Assembly: GCA_900239685.1 (NCBI GenBank)
Contig: OENT01000381.1
Location: forward strand, 60,943-124,942
Origin: Rotaria macrura
Lineage: Eukaryota; Rotifera; Eurotatoria; Philodinida; Philodinidae
Reading direction: 5' to 3'
DNA: 64,000 bases
Position numbers and translations under genes: made by a program. This document shows positions 37,571-50,221 of this stretch, one piece after another. How positions within the stretch are numbered: position 1 is the stretch's first letter; each line of letters opens with the position of its first letter. Below the pieces are notes generated by a model, which was not told where the DNA came from, did not search any database, and worked only from the letters and a program-made list of their open reading frames with translations.

Positions 37571-38463
37571 AAAAATGATTATTCAAAGAGATACATATAT
37601 TGTATTTGTTAACAAAGTGGACATCAGCAGTAGAATTCACTGAATAGTATGTCAAAAGGTTTGCATCTATATATTGGAACAACATTTTTTTAGAAGGATG
37701 ACATTTTGTACGACACAGCATTTTAGCTGCTTTACATGGACATTTTTTTTAGCACAACTACCATTACAAGCACAAGCTTCAACTATCGAACAAAGTCCAC
37801 TAATAGGATAATCTTTACAAGTTTGAATAAAATTTTGTGTTGGTAGTACTTGATAATCAATAGCACGCAATTCCGGAAAATTACATTTTGTTAAATCTAT
37901 TTGTAAACGAGTTAGATAACCAATTGAAACTATGAGCTTATCAATGAGATAAATTTATCATACAGCATGCACGACATAAGAAAGAAAAGAATAGCTCATA
38001 ACGGCTCTTGACTTTCGAAATCCTTTGCAGTTCCAACACATATCATATTGTAAAAGGAAAATGAATCCTGCATCGAATGGAATCCAACAATATTGTTGTT
38101 TCACCTTAGTTTGAAAAAAATACAATATTCATTCTGGATTCTAGTAAAACGTACTACCTCTTTCCACGTTTTGTCATGACCATGATGTCTTACTCTATCA
38201 CGATATTTTTTAATTGTCATGTATAATTGTTCATATGTAATCACTGGATTATTTGACTTAATACCATAAACAATTTGTAACTCGCCAATAGCAACTAATT
38301 TAAAGTGCTTATGAACCCAAAATTTAAATTGAGTTCTGCCCGAACCCTCTTTCAGTACCAATACGATATCATTATGCATAGTTTGTTTGATAACAAATTT
38401 TACACGAAATTTCTCGCCTAGATATTCAATATCTTTATTAAGTTTCGAATAAAATAGCTCCAT
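37569..38463 (-). pseudogene. Transposon gene remnant with Cys-rich C-terminal motif, frameshifted
   Basis: Minus strand. The first part (38463 down to 38101) is an open 120-residue frame, charged, starting MELFYSKLNKDIEYLGEK. Coding-like sequence then continues in another frame (VKQQYCWIPFDAGFIF, then DMCWNCKGFRKSRAV), later LIVSIGYLTRLQIDLTKC and CKDYPISGLCSIVEACAC, and after an A8 run (37743-37750) in a further frame as CPCKAAKMLCRTKCHP, remaining open to a TAA at 37569-37571. Taken over the frames the tail has a C-x-C-x3-C ... C-P-C-x6-C-x3-C-H-P layout, a Cys-rich motif seen in several transposon-derived proteins. At least two frameshifts make it a likely pseudogene; an intron at 38107 (CTAAG|gtgaaac) could explain one of them. 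No DDE triad was identified. Function in transposition is inferred from position only. Confidence 0.55.
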
Positions 38464-38569
38464 GTTATGTTATACTAGAATGTTTTCGTTTGAAAATGTA
38501 ACGAGAAATTTAGGCTAAACATGCAAGACTTTCCTCTTTCTTTTCGTTCTACATATTATCGTTTGTAAA

Positions 38570-38747
38570 ACCGTGCTTTTAAATATTCACTACAGAAAAC
38601 ATTAGGATTCTTCTTGAGCGCCAATTTCCAGTAGAAGTTAAAATTCTCCTATAGTAGATATTAAAATTCTAATTTATATTAGTCGAAATTAAAATCACGT
38701 GTTGTTGGAGTTTCTACTAGTAGAATTTTAATTTCCACTGCGACATA
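38570..38747 (-). repeat. Right terminal inverted repeat
   Basis: Inverted copy of the left repeat. Point differences (for example ACTCCAACAACACG in place of ATTCCAATAAGACG after reverse complementing) show the element is not brand new. Confidence 0.88.
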
Positions 38748-39631
38748 TATATATACTTATTGAGTAGCAGAAAATAAGTTGACCTTGTGTCATAGTTTGC
38801 AACAAAATGATACCTAACGATATGATTTTATTATGTTCCGAGTAATTCTACTTGTGACGCAATAGCTTCTTGATTTTATAAAGAGACTGTGATATACTTT
38901 TCAATGTTGAATAGAGCATGGAATTTGTCTGAATTATATGATGCATTCACATTTAATGAGTATATAATTATGCTCACTTGACTCAATGATTTTTCTTACC
39001 ATGCATACGCCTCCTTGTATCTATGATTAAAATCTTTTCTATTTTCTAAAGTAAGTCTAAGAATCACTCAGTTTATGAAATGTACTCATAATAGAAAATA
39101 ATCAATAGTTATGTATTCAGCCTTGTTTTCTTCTAACTCCTATTAGTCAATATGTAGGGTCCCTTTCGTTATGTGTACTAATTATGGCAAATGCATAAAA
39201 ATGATTTGTTTTTATCACGATGCAGGAAAATATTTTTTTCTTTCACCACTTCTAGAACGTCAATCAATCAATATTTATAGTATTTTTATTTATACTCGAG
39301 TTAACTTTCAGCGTTACAGTCCCTAATTTCGAATCAAAATATTTCATTGATTCTCTCGATAAATCGTGTAGACATGCTTATTCTCTACTATAGACATCTA
39401 TAGAAAAGTTTTCATGATTGGTTTAGAGTCCTCCATGGATTTATTCTCTGATTGCTCTATTCTAATCATCCCGTCCGATTTGTGTTTATTTCTTCTGCTA
39501 TCGTTTTCGCTCGAGTTTTGTGAGTGTGCATCTTGTTAGTGCACGCGCGCCTAGTCGAGTTTTTCGAATCCTATTAAATAAAACATTGATTTTAAAGACT
39601 GTCATGATTTTTAATTTCTGAAAAATTAAAA
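38748..39631. other. Intergenic between transposon and UBE2R
   Basis: Nearly 900 bp of AT-rich DNA with no gene seen. The last part is the presumed promoter and 5' UTR of UBE2R. Confidence 0.5.
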
Positions 39632-40731
39632 ATGAGTCAAATAAGGCAGACATCTGGTGTAACAACATCAACATCACATTATACATCATCAAGAACAACA
39701 AATTCACCATCAATAAAAGCTCTTCAACTTGAATATTCTAAGTTACAGAAAGAACCTGTCGAAGGTTTTACCGTGAAATTAGATGACGATTCAAATTTAT
39801 ACAAATGGCATGGTAAAATCATGATTTTCTTCACTCTTTTCTTAGCGTACTCGATTGTATATTTACGTTATTTTCTTAGTTGGCATATTTGGACCACCGG
39901 ACACGTTATATGAAGGTGGCTATTTTAAAGCTGACATGGAATTCCCCCCATCATACCCATTTGCTCCACCAAAAGTCAGCAAACATAAAACTAAAAAAGA
40001 ATAAAATATTAATTGTAAATTTTTCATCTAGGTTCGCTTCCTAACAAAAATGTGGCATCCGAATATTTATGAGTAAACACTGTTGAAGTTAAATTTCATA
40101 TTCGAATTCTATTCTTTACTTGCATAGAAATGGTGAAGTATGCATTTCAATTTTACATCCTCCAACTGAAGATCCACAATCAGGTGAACATCCAAGTGAA
40201 AGATGGAATCCAACACAAAATGTCCGCACAATCTTAATGTCAATAATAAGTCTATTAAATGAACCGAATTGTTCATCGCCCGCTAATGTTGATGCAAGGT
40301 ATGGAAAACACAATATTCTACTAAGAAACATGAAGTGATGCCTTTTTTCTAATTTTCTTTGAAAGTGTAATGTATCGAAAATTTAAAGAACATAAAGATA
40401 ACGAATATGAAACAATAATACGTCGACAAGTCAATGAATCGAAATTAGTAGCTGAACAAGAAGGTGTATCAATACCAAAAACACTCGATGATTATGTTGC
40501 ACCATCACGAGCAGGTGCAACAGGAAATAAAAATGGCAAAAAAACAATGTTCAGTTCTTCATCACATGAAAATGAAGATGATTTGGGAATTGATGTATGC
40601 TATAAGAATTTCTTTTGCTTTTTTGTTTAAATGAAATAGAATCATTCTTATATTTCTTTGAGGATGATGATGATCAAATGGCTGATATTCATGGTGATGA
40701 CGATGATAGTTATTATAATGACAGCGATTAA
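39632..40731 (+). CDS. UBE2R: Ubiquitin-conjugating enzyme E2 R (CDC34-type)
   Basis: Six exons: 39632..39812, 39880..39974, 40032..40072, 40128..40298, 40366..40594, 40663..40731; 786 bp, 261 residues. After a Ser/Thr-rich extension, the UBC fold shows [36 protein letters not shown], the [15 protein letters not shown] active site (Cys111; HPN at 101-103) and the acidic insertion [17 protein letters not shown] (116-132), which is specific to the CDC34/UBE2R and UBE2G group. The helical part [22 protein letters not shown] and the acidic Asp-rich tail ([15 protein letters not shown]...) match CDC34/UBE2R, whose tail binds the CUL1 basic groove. It is the K48-chain E2 of SCF ligases. The next gene in the same direction is FBXW7, 229 bp away. 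Confidence 0.95.
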
Positions 40732-40960
40732 ATACAAAACTGTGATTTCAAAAATTAATATGACATACGTTACAATGCTTTTTGTCTTACAATCAAAGGC
40801 GTGTCTTTACTTTCTTTTTCTTTCATTGTATCTTCGTTCTCTGTAGATTTCAAGAAACAAAGTTCAACTGAAAAATAGAAGTGGTTTTTTCTCTCCCACG
40901 TATATAAATATAAATATAAATATATATAAAATCTAGAGGTGCTGACTTGGATTCTAGATA
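40732..40960 (+). promoter_or_regulatory. 229 bp UBE2R-FBXW7 spacer with acceptor before the FBXW7 ATG
   Basis: No canonical AATAAA is present in the spacer. It ends CTGACTTGGATTCTAG (branch-point-like CTGAC, AG at 40956-40957) and then ata-ATG, so a splice acceptor lies 3 nt before the FBXW7 start. It also contains TATAAATATAAATATAAAT (about 40902-40920), which might act as a TATA-type promoter. Both a polycistronic trans-spliced arrangement and an independent promoter are possible. Confidence 0.45.
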
Positions 40961-43900
40961 ATGTCATCAGATTCTGTAGGTTTATTATCATCACCCGATC
41001 GATCAAGTTCACCGTCATTAATAGATCAGATTGTTAATGACTGCGTTACAACAAATCAGATATTTTATGATTATACCGGTTCATTATTACAGCCACGATC
41101 ACCTGGTAAAAGACAATTAACTATTGAAGAATCACTTATAGCATCTAAAGATCCGAAACGTCTTTGTAACAGGTAAGAGAGTAAAGAAAGAGAACTCAAT
41201 TCTTACTTATACATGCATAAATTATGAATGCAAAAAGGAATTATTTAAGATGACGAAAAATGAATCGATGGCTTAACGTTTAATAAATTATGTATTGAGA
41301 AGAGAAAAGAAAAAAAAACACATTTACTATGGTAACTACACGATTAAAAAGAAATCAGTCAGCTACAAGCGTTCTGCACATTCATCTACCTTAATAATCA
41401 CTAAAGATCAATGAGGGCGTCACCTTTATGCTAATGAGTTATACTTACCCAAGTTCTTTTTTTCCCGTATCAACAGTGCATCACATTGAAACATGTACAG
41501 ACAAGCATATATCGCATTTGACAAGCCCAAGAAAAAAAAGAAAACTTGTTTCTTTTCTTCTAGTAATCTTCGAGAACACACGACCGATCGGAGATCGATT
41601 CCGTCAAACAATATAATTAATTCATCATCATTGACATTCTCATCTTCGAATTCTATTGATACTCTAACAGTTCCAACATCACCACCATTATCTACAAATG
41701 TAATTAATTGGTTATCAGTCTTTTGGGGTATGTCAAATGATGAACGAAGTCGTGCAACTGAAGCTCTTATACGTTCATGTTCGACAAATACACTTCAATT
41801 GAATCATATTCGAAATCAGATTGAACCATATTTTCAACGTGATTTTATTCATGATCTACCACGTGAACTAGCATTACATGTATTGAAGTATTTACCAGCA
41901 AGTGATGTTGCACGAGCATCACGTACATGTCGTGCTTGGTATGATACATGTAATGATATATTACTATGGAAACGCTTGTGTCAAACAAAATCTATACCAT
42001 TGAAACATTTACCAACGATATTTGACGATACTATAGAGAATCAATGGAAACGTTCGTATGCATGTCATAAACATTTAGAGCATGTATGGCAACATGAACA
42101 ACCATTACCTGAACCATTAACATTACGTGGTCACGAAGATTTTGTCATAACTTGTTTACAATTCGATGGAAAACGTATTGTATCCGGTTCAGATGATAAT
42201 TCATTAAAGATTTGGTCCGTCGCTACTGGACAAGTAAATTGTTGATATTGTAAATGATTTTTGTAAATCCGCTTTTCTCACTATATCTGTAGTGTGAACA
42301 AACACTAATAGGACACAATGGTGGTGTATGGTGTAGTGAAATGACCGACGACTTAATTGTTAGTGGAAGTACAGATAGAACAATACGTGTATGGAATATA
42401 AGTACAGGAGCATGTCAACATGTTCTCTATGGGCATACATCAACAGTACGTTGTCTAGCATTACATGATGATATTGTCGTATCCGGGTCACGTGATGCAA
42501 CTGTTCGGTAAGCATTTGCTTAGTTTTCATTTTGATAATGAATTACTAAAGTGAATCGTTTTGTTCTAACTATAGTGTATGGAATATTCGAACAGGTGAA
42601 CGTCTTCATATGTTAAGTGGGCATACAGCAGCTGTTCGATGTGTTTGTTATAATGGAAAATATGTTGTATCAGGTGCATATGATCATACTATACGTGTCT
42701 GGCTACCACATGAAGAACGATGCGTACATACACTTGAAGGGCATAGCAATCGAGTTTATTCACTTGTCGTATGTTATTCATTAGAATTAAACATGAAAAA
42801 TATTGTTTATGGTAGTTTTTTTTGGTTCATATATATGTATCTATATATTTAGTTTGATGGCAAACATATTGTATCGGGTTCATTGGATTGTATGATCCGT
42901 GTATGGGATGTTGAACAAGGTACATGTTTACATCAATTAGCTGGCCATTTATCGTTAACAAGTGGCATGCAGCTTCGTGGAAATATACTTGTTTCTGGTA
43001 ATGCAGATTCAACCGTTAAAATCTGGAATATTGATTCTGGAAAATGTTTGCATACACTTGCTGGTAAGTAAGAATCAATAGATTAGTTTACTATTACGAA
43101 AACAAAGAATATAACATTGTTTTTTTATATTTTGAATAGGGCGACATAAACATGCATCCGCTGTGACTTGGGTTCAAGTTGTACTTAATTATGTTGTCAG
43201 TTCAGGAGATGACGGTACAGTAAAACTATGGGATTTAGAAACAGGAGATTTCATTCGAAATCTTGTTACACTTGAATCAGCCGGAAATGGAGGTAAGCAA
43301 AAACTTTTGATAGTTGAATAGAAAGTATTGGTTTAGTTTCTAATAGTACATAATTGTCACTCATAAGATAAATGTTATTACGTTATAAGCAAACTGATGA
43401 TAAAAGCCAATCTCTATTCGTATGCTTTGTTTGCTGACATATCCATGTGAACTGATATTGTCTTTGTAAACTTATACTTTGTAGTTTAGAAGAGGAAAAA
43501 CCTGTGTAAGATTAGAACTTAGGTAAGCTCGAATCTGGGGTTCAACATTTGATGTGTTCTCAAGCATAGTTGCACATTTTTCTGATCGTACATATGCTCA
43601 AATGGAAAAAAAAAGAATTATAACATGCAATGCAACCATGAGTCTTTCTCTAAGGGTAGTTAGTATGTAGCCTTAAATTCCATCAGCTAATTTTTCATGT
43701 ACAAGTATTGTGTTACATATTGATGAAATATACAGTGCTTGAATCCAGTCGAAGCTGCATGGTTTGAAATCTAGACGTACATTTCTTTACTAGATACAGT
43801 TTTGAATAGCTTCTTGCTTGGAAACCTTCAACACTGAACAATGATCATTTTATTAGATGTCTCGATATGGATTTCAACAAACGAATGAATCTAATAATCT

Positions 43901-44304
43901 TCAAAAGATCCTGGAAATACAAAACTACGAATAGGTTCATTCATTGAAAACTTGAATTTCTAATTATGGGTTGCTAGTTATAAAAATTGAATCTATTTAG
44001 AAATCGATAGATGAACATTCTTCTCGAGTAAAATTTTCAGATTTTTCTGAAGTTCGCTGAATCTGTGTCCATAGATGAAATAGTATATCTAGAAGCTCAA
44101 AGTCGTAGTCAGCATGTAATTGATATCGTTAGAACATTTACTCTTTTGTTGAACATTGATACTATGCAATCTTTTTTTATAGGCGTTGTCTGGCGTATAA
44201 AATGTACAGATTCGGCATTAGTCTGTGCAGCTGGCAGTCGTAATAGTACCGAAGATACAAAGGTGATTATGCTCGATTTTGATCGTACGACGATCTGTTC
44301 ATAG
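40961..44304 (+). CDS. FBXW7: F-box/WD40 substrate receptor of SCF (Fbw7/Cdc4/archipelago)
   Basis: Seven exons: 40961..41172, 41564..42233, 42293..42507, 42576..42768, 42853..43063, 43140..43292, 44183..44304; 1776 bp, 591 residues. Order: Ser-rich N-terminus; D domain for dimerisation (~118-160, [17 protein letters not shown]); F-box (~164-210, [19 protein letters not shown]) that binds SKP1; eight WD40 blades from ~238 to the end (GHEDF, GHNGG, GHTST, GHTAA, GHSNR, GHLSL, GRHKH blades plus the last). The three phosphodegron-binding arginines of human FBXW7 (465, 479, 505) have counterparts at Arg347, Arg361 and Arg387 with the same 14 and 26 spacing. So CPD degron recognition of cyclin E-, Myc- and Notch-type substrates should be kept. 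The last intron (890 bp) is much longer than the others (45-85 bp) except intron 1 (391 bp). Confidence 0.96.
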
Positions 44305-47300
44305 TGTATTTCAATGTTTGAATGCTCCTCCTACGTTTTTTTTTCTGTCTTTAATTATATATGTTTTTTTAAAATGTTTGTCTAATGTCTATATATATAT
44401 AATACATGTACTCCCGACTCAGTTCGTTCACTTTCATTTGTATCACGTCTTTTGTTATCTGTTGTTATTCATTTACTTGATTTTTTCTTCTTTTGCGGTT
44501 CGCTTCCTCAGTTTATTTTTGTTCCTCATTGATTAATTTGTTGTGTGCCAACTGTTTACGTTTGTTTCATTCTCGTCGGTCTTTCTTCTTCTTTATCTTT
44601 ACGTTGTCCATTGACGTTTTTTATAAGTATATATATATACATATTATTATTATTACCATTACAATGATCATCATCTCATCATTTCAAATTTCTTCGTATA
44701 GTGTCTTGATGAATTGAATGAGAGAATAAGAACAAGATACATATACACATATATAGATATAATTTGTATGAAAATAAAAAACATCAAATACACTGGTAAT
44801 TTTCTTCCCTTCGTTTCGAATTTAGAATAATGAGTGTGAGACAGTGGGATTTCTATTTAATTCATTTTATTAGCAGCAATATTTCATTGAAATGAGAGAA
44901 TCATATTTCAAGATCAAATGATCATTTCTATTTCAAAGAGTCTTGAGGTTAACTGTGTCAAGTTATTATCACGACAATCGAATAGATTTGAGTACACTTG
45001 CATTGTCAGAAACATATCTGAAGCTTTTCGGATCTGTTGTTACCGTTGATTATCTACAGAAAAGAACGAATAATGGAATTTTTATTTTTATGAGACATTC
45101 ACTGTTTCATAAACTGAATTATCGATCATTTTTAGAAATTTAATCGTTTTAAGAATGGAAATACAATGAAAACAGAATTCTTTAGGATTGATAAAAATCA
45201 GTACTGAAAAACTTCTGTTATCAGAAATACTAGCGTATGACTACAGAAAAAAAACATTTATTTAATAGAGAACTTGAATCAATAGCGTAGCGAAGGTACA
45301 GGCAAATGTTTCAAGGTACGTGACCGTTAGTATAATAAACGGAAGAGCTTACGTCAAGAGCTTACAATCGACTATTTACATAAACAATGTGCATCCTTAA
45401 GGGTATTCATGATACTGATTCTATGTAAATAAAGAAATGTCATTCACAATGAAATGCAGAGATCTTTCGAATAGAAATACAATCATTTACTCAAATCTGA
45501 ATTGATAACCTTGTTCATCAAGGATATTTTGTCTAGACATAAGACCGTAGACATTATTGAAAAATAACTTTCTGGCTTGAAGTCATTCAATATGGTAGTG
45601 TGAAAGATAACATAAGTTTTTGCTTCATATTAAAATGTAGGATATTAGTAGAATATTTGTCAAGTTCTAATTTGAACGAAACAACTAGACTTAACTCTAT
45701 AGACGATGATAGAATCTTAACTTAGAAAGATTTTGAACTATTATCCAGATGTCTAATTGTTTTTCATGATGACAATCGTAGTGGAAAACTGTTCAAAACC
45801 ATTTTTCTTTCTTTCACGTTGAACATTAATTCTAATTAATGTCACTACAATATTAGTTGTGGATCGAAAAAGAAAAAGTAAATTTCGTCTATGAAATTTA
45901 TAATGAGAAATAGTTCATTTCTTGTATGCTTGAATCATTAATTACGGTAGTGAAATTCTTTTGAGGAAACTAATCCATGAAAGAAAAAGAATCTTACGCT
46001 TGTGTAGTTTTTAATCTCTTCAGGATAAAACTTTTGATATAATGATTTCTCAAGGATACGAAAGATAGTAAAACGAAAAAGAATGCATCCGTAACTCTTG
46101 TATACAGTTTTTACTGATCAATGTAGATTAATATGTTGGATCTTATATATATTTTTTTTTCATAAGAAGATACATATGTATGCAAAGAATTGAAACATAT
46201 CGATAATATGTGATTAGATGAGCGAACTTCAGTAACCGTATTTTAAAACAAGTATATTTCTTTTTTGTATGACGTATTTTACACTATTGAATTGAAAGTC
46301 ATGCTTTCTCATGCTAGTTTATAAATCTATGAAGTATTACTTTGTTTCTTTTTTTTGCAATGTTCTATTTTTGTAACATTCATTCAATTGTAAACAGATT
46401 GAATCATTATTAGTGAGAGGATTTACTTGGAATTTTGCTGTTTCTTTTCAGGCACTTCATAAAAACATAAGATTTCCAAACAACAGACACCATTAAAATC
46501 TCGTCATGTTAATTTTTCAACTAAGAATAACTTTGATTTAGTTGAATGACTTCCATTATATGTTATTCTCTACGGTATTCCATATTTCATATACCGATCT
46601 AACTGTTCGTCTTCACTATAAATTCCTTGTTCATTTTTATTGAATTCGAAATTATTAGCCAATCAGGTAGCATTTTTAATGGTTACTAAAGTTGAAATCA
46701 TTTTATTTCAAATCTATTTTTTTAATGCATATGTCTTAAATAATCATCATTGTAAAAATGATACGAGAAGAACATGAGAAATGCTGCCGACTAAAACACC
46801 GTTCGTAGATTACTTCCGAATATTAGTATGAAATACGAGCAAGATTTTCTAGAATAAAAATATATAATCAACTTAAAGATTCTCGTTTGATTAAAATTTC
46901 ATAATATCAAAAACAAATTTCATAAATAGTTTCTTAAAATTTTTATCTAACCTTCACTATTAAATTCTACACTGTTTTTTTCTAGTATGCGGTTAACTCA
47001 CGATTTTTTCTATTTTATCTTATCGCTTTATCATACCGGTTAAAGTTCTCTGTATGATTTTATTATTTGTACGGATAAGCAAGTCTATTTTATGATAATA
47101 TAGTTTTGTAGACAACTAAAAAATTATAGCAACTCGTTTTAATACGTCTCTATGTGATAAATACTGTATCTGTTCTTTTTTCTTTTTAAAGCATTTCAAA
47201 GGGGAATTGGTCAATAATATATACTTCGATAATATGCGCATTTAAATATCTATCAGTTGCTCTATTAATATCATTTGAGTGACATGGGTATGTGTTTTTA

Positions 47301-49472
47301 TTTTAGTGATGACGGCACAAGAAAATTAAGACGACGAAAATTTTTCTCAATAATAGATCTAAAACGATACGTAAATATTCGAAATTTACCTGTGTGTTAT
47401 AGCTATATGAGTTTCCTTCTTGTTGATTTCTCATATAATCATGTGTCTGGATTTCATGAACGAACTTTTTCGTTCTTGTTTTTTATTATAAATAGTATTC
47501 AAGTTTTGATCGTCAAGTAACATTTGAAACACACCTATAGGTTTGATACGGATTAATTTAACTTCTCGTACATTACATATTTATCATTGATTAAACATGC
47601 GAAAGAGACATAGATAATAAATTAAGAAGGTTTCAATTATCTTCAATTCATTTTTAGACTCCCTGTTTAATAATATAATAAAATGTTCGCAGTTAGTAAT
47701 TTTACATGAAACTCTAACATGTACACTTTACTAAAAACATCAACATTAAAAACATTATATAATAAAACTGAGACTAACTACATCTGATCTAATATTAAAA
47801 TTTTTCATAAATAGACAGATGAAGTATTCTGGTGAATTCCAAGCGAATGAAAACCCTATGTATATATATATATATATATGTTTGCATTGTCTACATTGTA
47901 CCAAGCTATCTCGAGGTGTATGTTTTTTTCAATAGCTCTGATAAGTATGTCGTGATATTCATTATTCCATGAAGACATACTCAAATGTACATCGCATAAA
48001 TGTGCACTTTCTCCTCCTGCTTCTCTCTAGTATGAACTAACTGAGTCATCTTGATATACGTGTCAAGTTGATATTAAGTGGAGAACAATTGTTCTAGTTT
48101 TGTTCATTTGTACAGTACTGCCTAAATTATATTCTGCCAGATAAGTTGATCACACCGGCAGCTGCCAAGAGTGAAAGAGAGAGGGAGAGAGAAAACGAAG
48201 ACATGGATAGCTTTTCTATACGTATTCAATTGATTTAAGTACTGTCTCATATTGGAATACTCAAGATTGGTTAATATGTCTTCTACGTGTGAACGATCGA
48301 ATATTGTGATATGTAGAAAAGGACATACTTCATCACAGTGTATTCTGAAATAAAATTTTTATACGATCGAAGATCAATTTATGAAGCAATCAATGTTTTT
48401 CTTGAATATCACCCATTCGGATTATCTTATTGTATTATGATTCTATACGTTGAAAAACTAACTAGATCCTATTTCAATTCAATGAATATATTTATCTACT
48501 AATGAATCACTTTTCTAACATAAAAATTATGAATTAGAGGAACTGGTAGCTTTCTAAATTTTATTATGACAGTAGTCGACGTGATGTGATCCTATATCAA
48601 AATATTTAGCAACATTTTTTGTCTCGTCTTGATAAGAAAGAGGTGTGGATTTTCAAAAAAAAATTTTATAAACACATTCAACATATCATTTTGATTAAAC
48701 GTAGTGTTAGTAAAAATTAAAAAATCTGTGTTTCGTGTTCATTCACCTTTGAATACTTATAGAACGCTTTTGTTTCTCATGTCATTAACAACCTCGATTG
48801 AATCATAGCGAAAAACACAACCCAGAATGTATTGTGTTAAAATTTTAAACCTCAACCGATATCGTATGGCAGTTTCATTCAAGCAGGATTAACATATGAA
48901 ATCTAATGTAACTGTTGTTGCTAATCACAGAGCAATTATACTATGAAATTTAGTTCTTCATCCTCATTTTACTCAATCTTCCAAAACAAGATCAGAACGT
49001 ATTTAATATGTACGAAAGCAAACCTGTATGACAATCAATCTATCATCGTCTAGCAAAAATTGTTCGTATTGCCTTGGAAGGAACTACCATAAGTATTTGT
49101 GTTAAATCTTTTACTTATAAACTTTGATACTCTTTAGCAATTAAGAATCTGTCACTGTACTTCACATCGATCGAAATAAATCATATCATTTTCAAGGCAA
49201 ATGACTATTAAAAATTTCATAGTAGATGAACATATCATCGAATTTTTATGATTTGTCTTTTTTTTTGTTTTTCTCGAATGAGAATACAGTGAAACTTTAT
49301 CGGGTTATAGAATTTGAACAAATATTATTTCATATTTAATCTACGCACAGAAAACAAAAAACTTTAAATTTATTAAAAACATTCATAATCATGACATCAA
49401 TTTCGATGAATATTGAATTAGATTTGTTTTTTTTCTCCGTTTTATTTGACAAAATACAAAAAAAAAACATGT
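44305..49472. other. 5.2 kb downstream of FBXW7, gene-free
   Basis: Starts with the FBXW7 3' UTR (an AATAAA at 44773-44778). The rest is AT-rich with no recognisable gene; a (TA)n run lies at 47861-47879. An open frame at 47275-47520 has no domain or splice support. Confidence 0.45.
47861..47879. repeat. (TA)n microsatellite
   Basis: Simple alternating TA run in the non-coding stretch between FBXW7 and the first bHLH gene. Confidence 0.8.
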
Positions 49473-50221
49473 TTATAAGCAAGATGATGGATGATGATGA
49501 CCTTTTGCAGCATCAAGCATATCAAACATAAGATTAATATAATCAATAGCTGATTTGAGTGTTTCTGAACGTGATAATTTATTTCTTGCAAATTCAGTTA
49601 CGGGTAAAACTTTTCGTAACTCTTCAAAGGCTCGATTGAGTTTCAGCATACGTCTTTTTTCACGTTGTGTTGCTTCAGCACGTTGAACACCGTTTAAAAC
49701 GCGTTTACGTTTTCGTTTTGATCCATTTGGACGTGCTGAACGACGTTGATCGTTTGTTGTCATTGCCATTTTATTGTTGTTGATATTACTGCTATTTATC
49801 GAATTATTATTAATTCGCTTAGGCAAATGATATGTTGAATCTGTATCATCTTCATCATCATCATCATCATCATCATCGCCATCGGAACCATCTTCTAAAT
49901 CATTTTCATCATTATCAGAATTGACTACTGTTGTTTGATAAGGTACATAGAATGAGTTCGAATTCGTATTTTCGATAGGTAAACGATAAACATCAGAACC
50001 TAAATCTCCATTATTTAAGTGATAGGTTGTTAAAAGATGTGGCGAAGATCCATGATGATGATGATGATGGTGGTGGTGATGAGGTTCATTATCAGATATT
50101 CCATTGAACCATGTATTGGAATTTGAATAAACAGATGAATGTTGATAACTAACTGACGGTAGTGAACTTGACGAAATTGGACCGAGGTCCTCGTATTGTG
50201 GATAATATGCCAGTTTTTGTT
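49473..50221 (-). CDS. bHLH transcription factor, family unassigned; first exon not found
   Basis: The minus-strand frame is open from an acceptor (AG at 50222-50223) to the stop at 49473. It has no ATG before Met codons near 49769, and an in-frame TAA lies just upstream of the acceptor, so a short 5' coding exon (phase-1 junction) must lie upstream and was not found. The product has Ser-rich sequence, a run of ten His codons (50052-50081), an Asp/Glu run (49845-49880), a basic cluster KRKRKR and a bHLH: QRAEATQREKRRMLKLNRAF for basic plus helix 1, LRKVLPVTEF as loop start, KLSRSETLKSAIDYINLM as helix 2. The basic region keeps the R-E-x-x-R DNA-contact pattern. It resembles class A proneural/mesodermal bHLH factors (REK as in Mesp-type), but the family is uncertain. 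It sits 1.1 kb from another bHLH gene. Confidence 0.8.

Larger units (their letters stand above)
37392..38747. mobile_element. TIR-bounded DNA transposon with a decayed internal gene
   Basis: A 1356 bp element with inverted ends TGTCGCAGT...ACTGCGACA and terminal inverted repeats of about 178 bp each. TATA lies on both sides (37388-37391 and 38748-38751), giving a TA or TATA target duplication; the right flank is a TA run so the exact length is ambiguous. The TIRs hold nested AATTAAAATTCTACTAGTAGAA-type palindromic subrepeats, which are typical of transposase-binding subterminal repeats. Between the TIRs a minus-strand gene fills the whole interior from just inside the right TIR (ATG at 38463) to the inner edge of the left TIR (stop near 37569), as expected for the element's own gene. 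The superfamily is not recognised. Confidence 0.8.

Noticed and set aside
47275..47520. 81-codon open frame in the FBXW7-bHLH desert
   Set aside because: No domain, no splice support, and does not begin with a clear ATG context.
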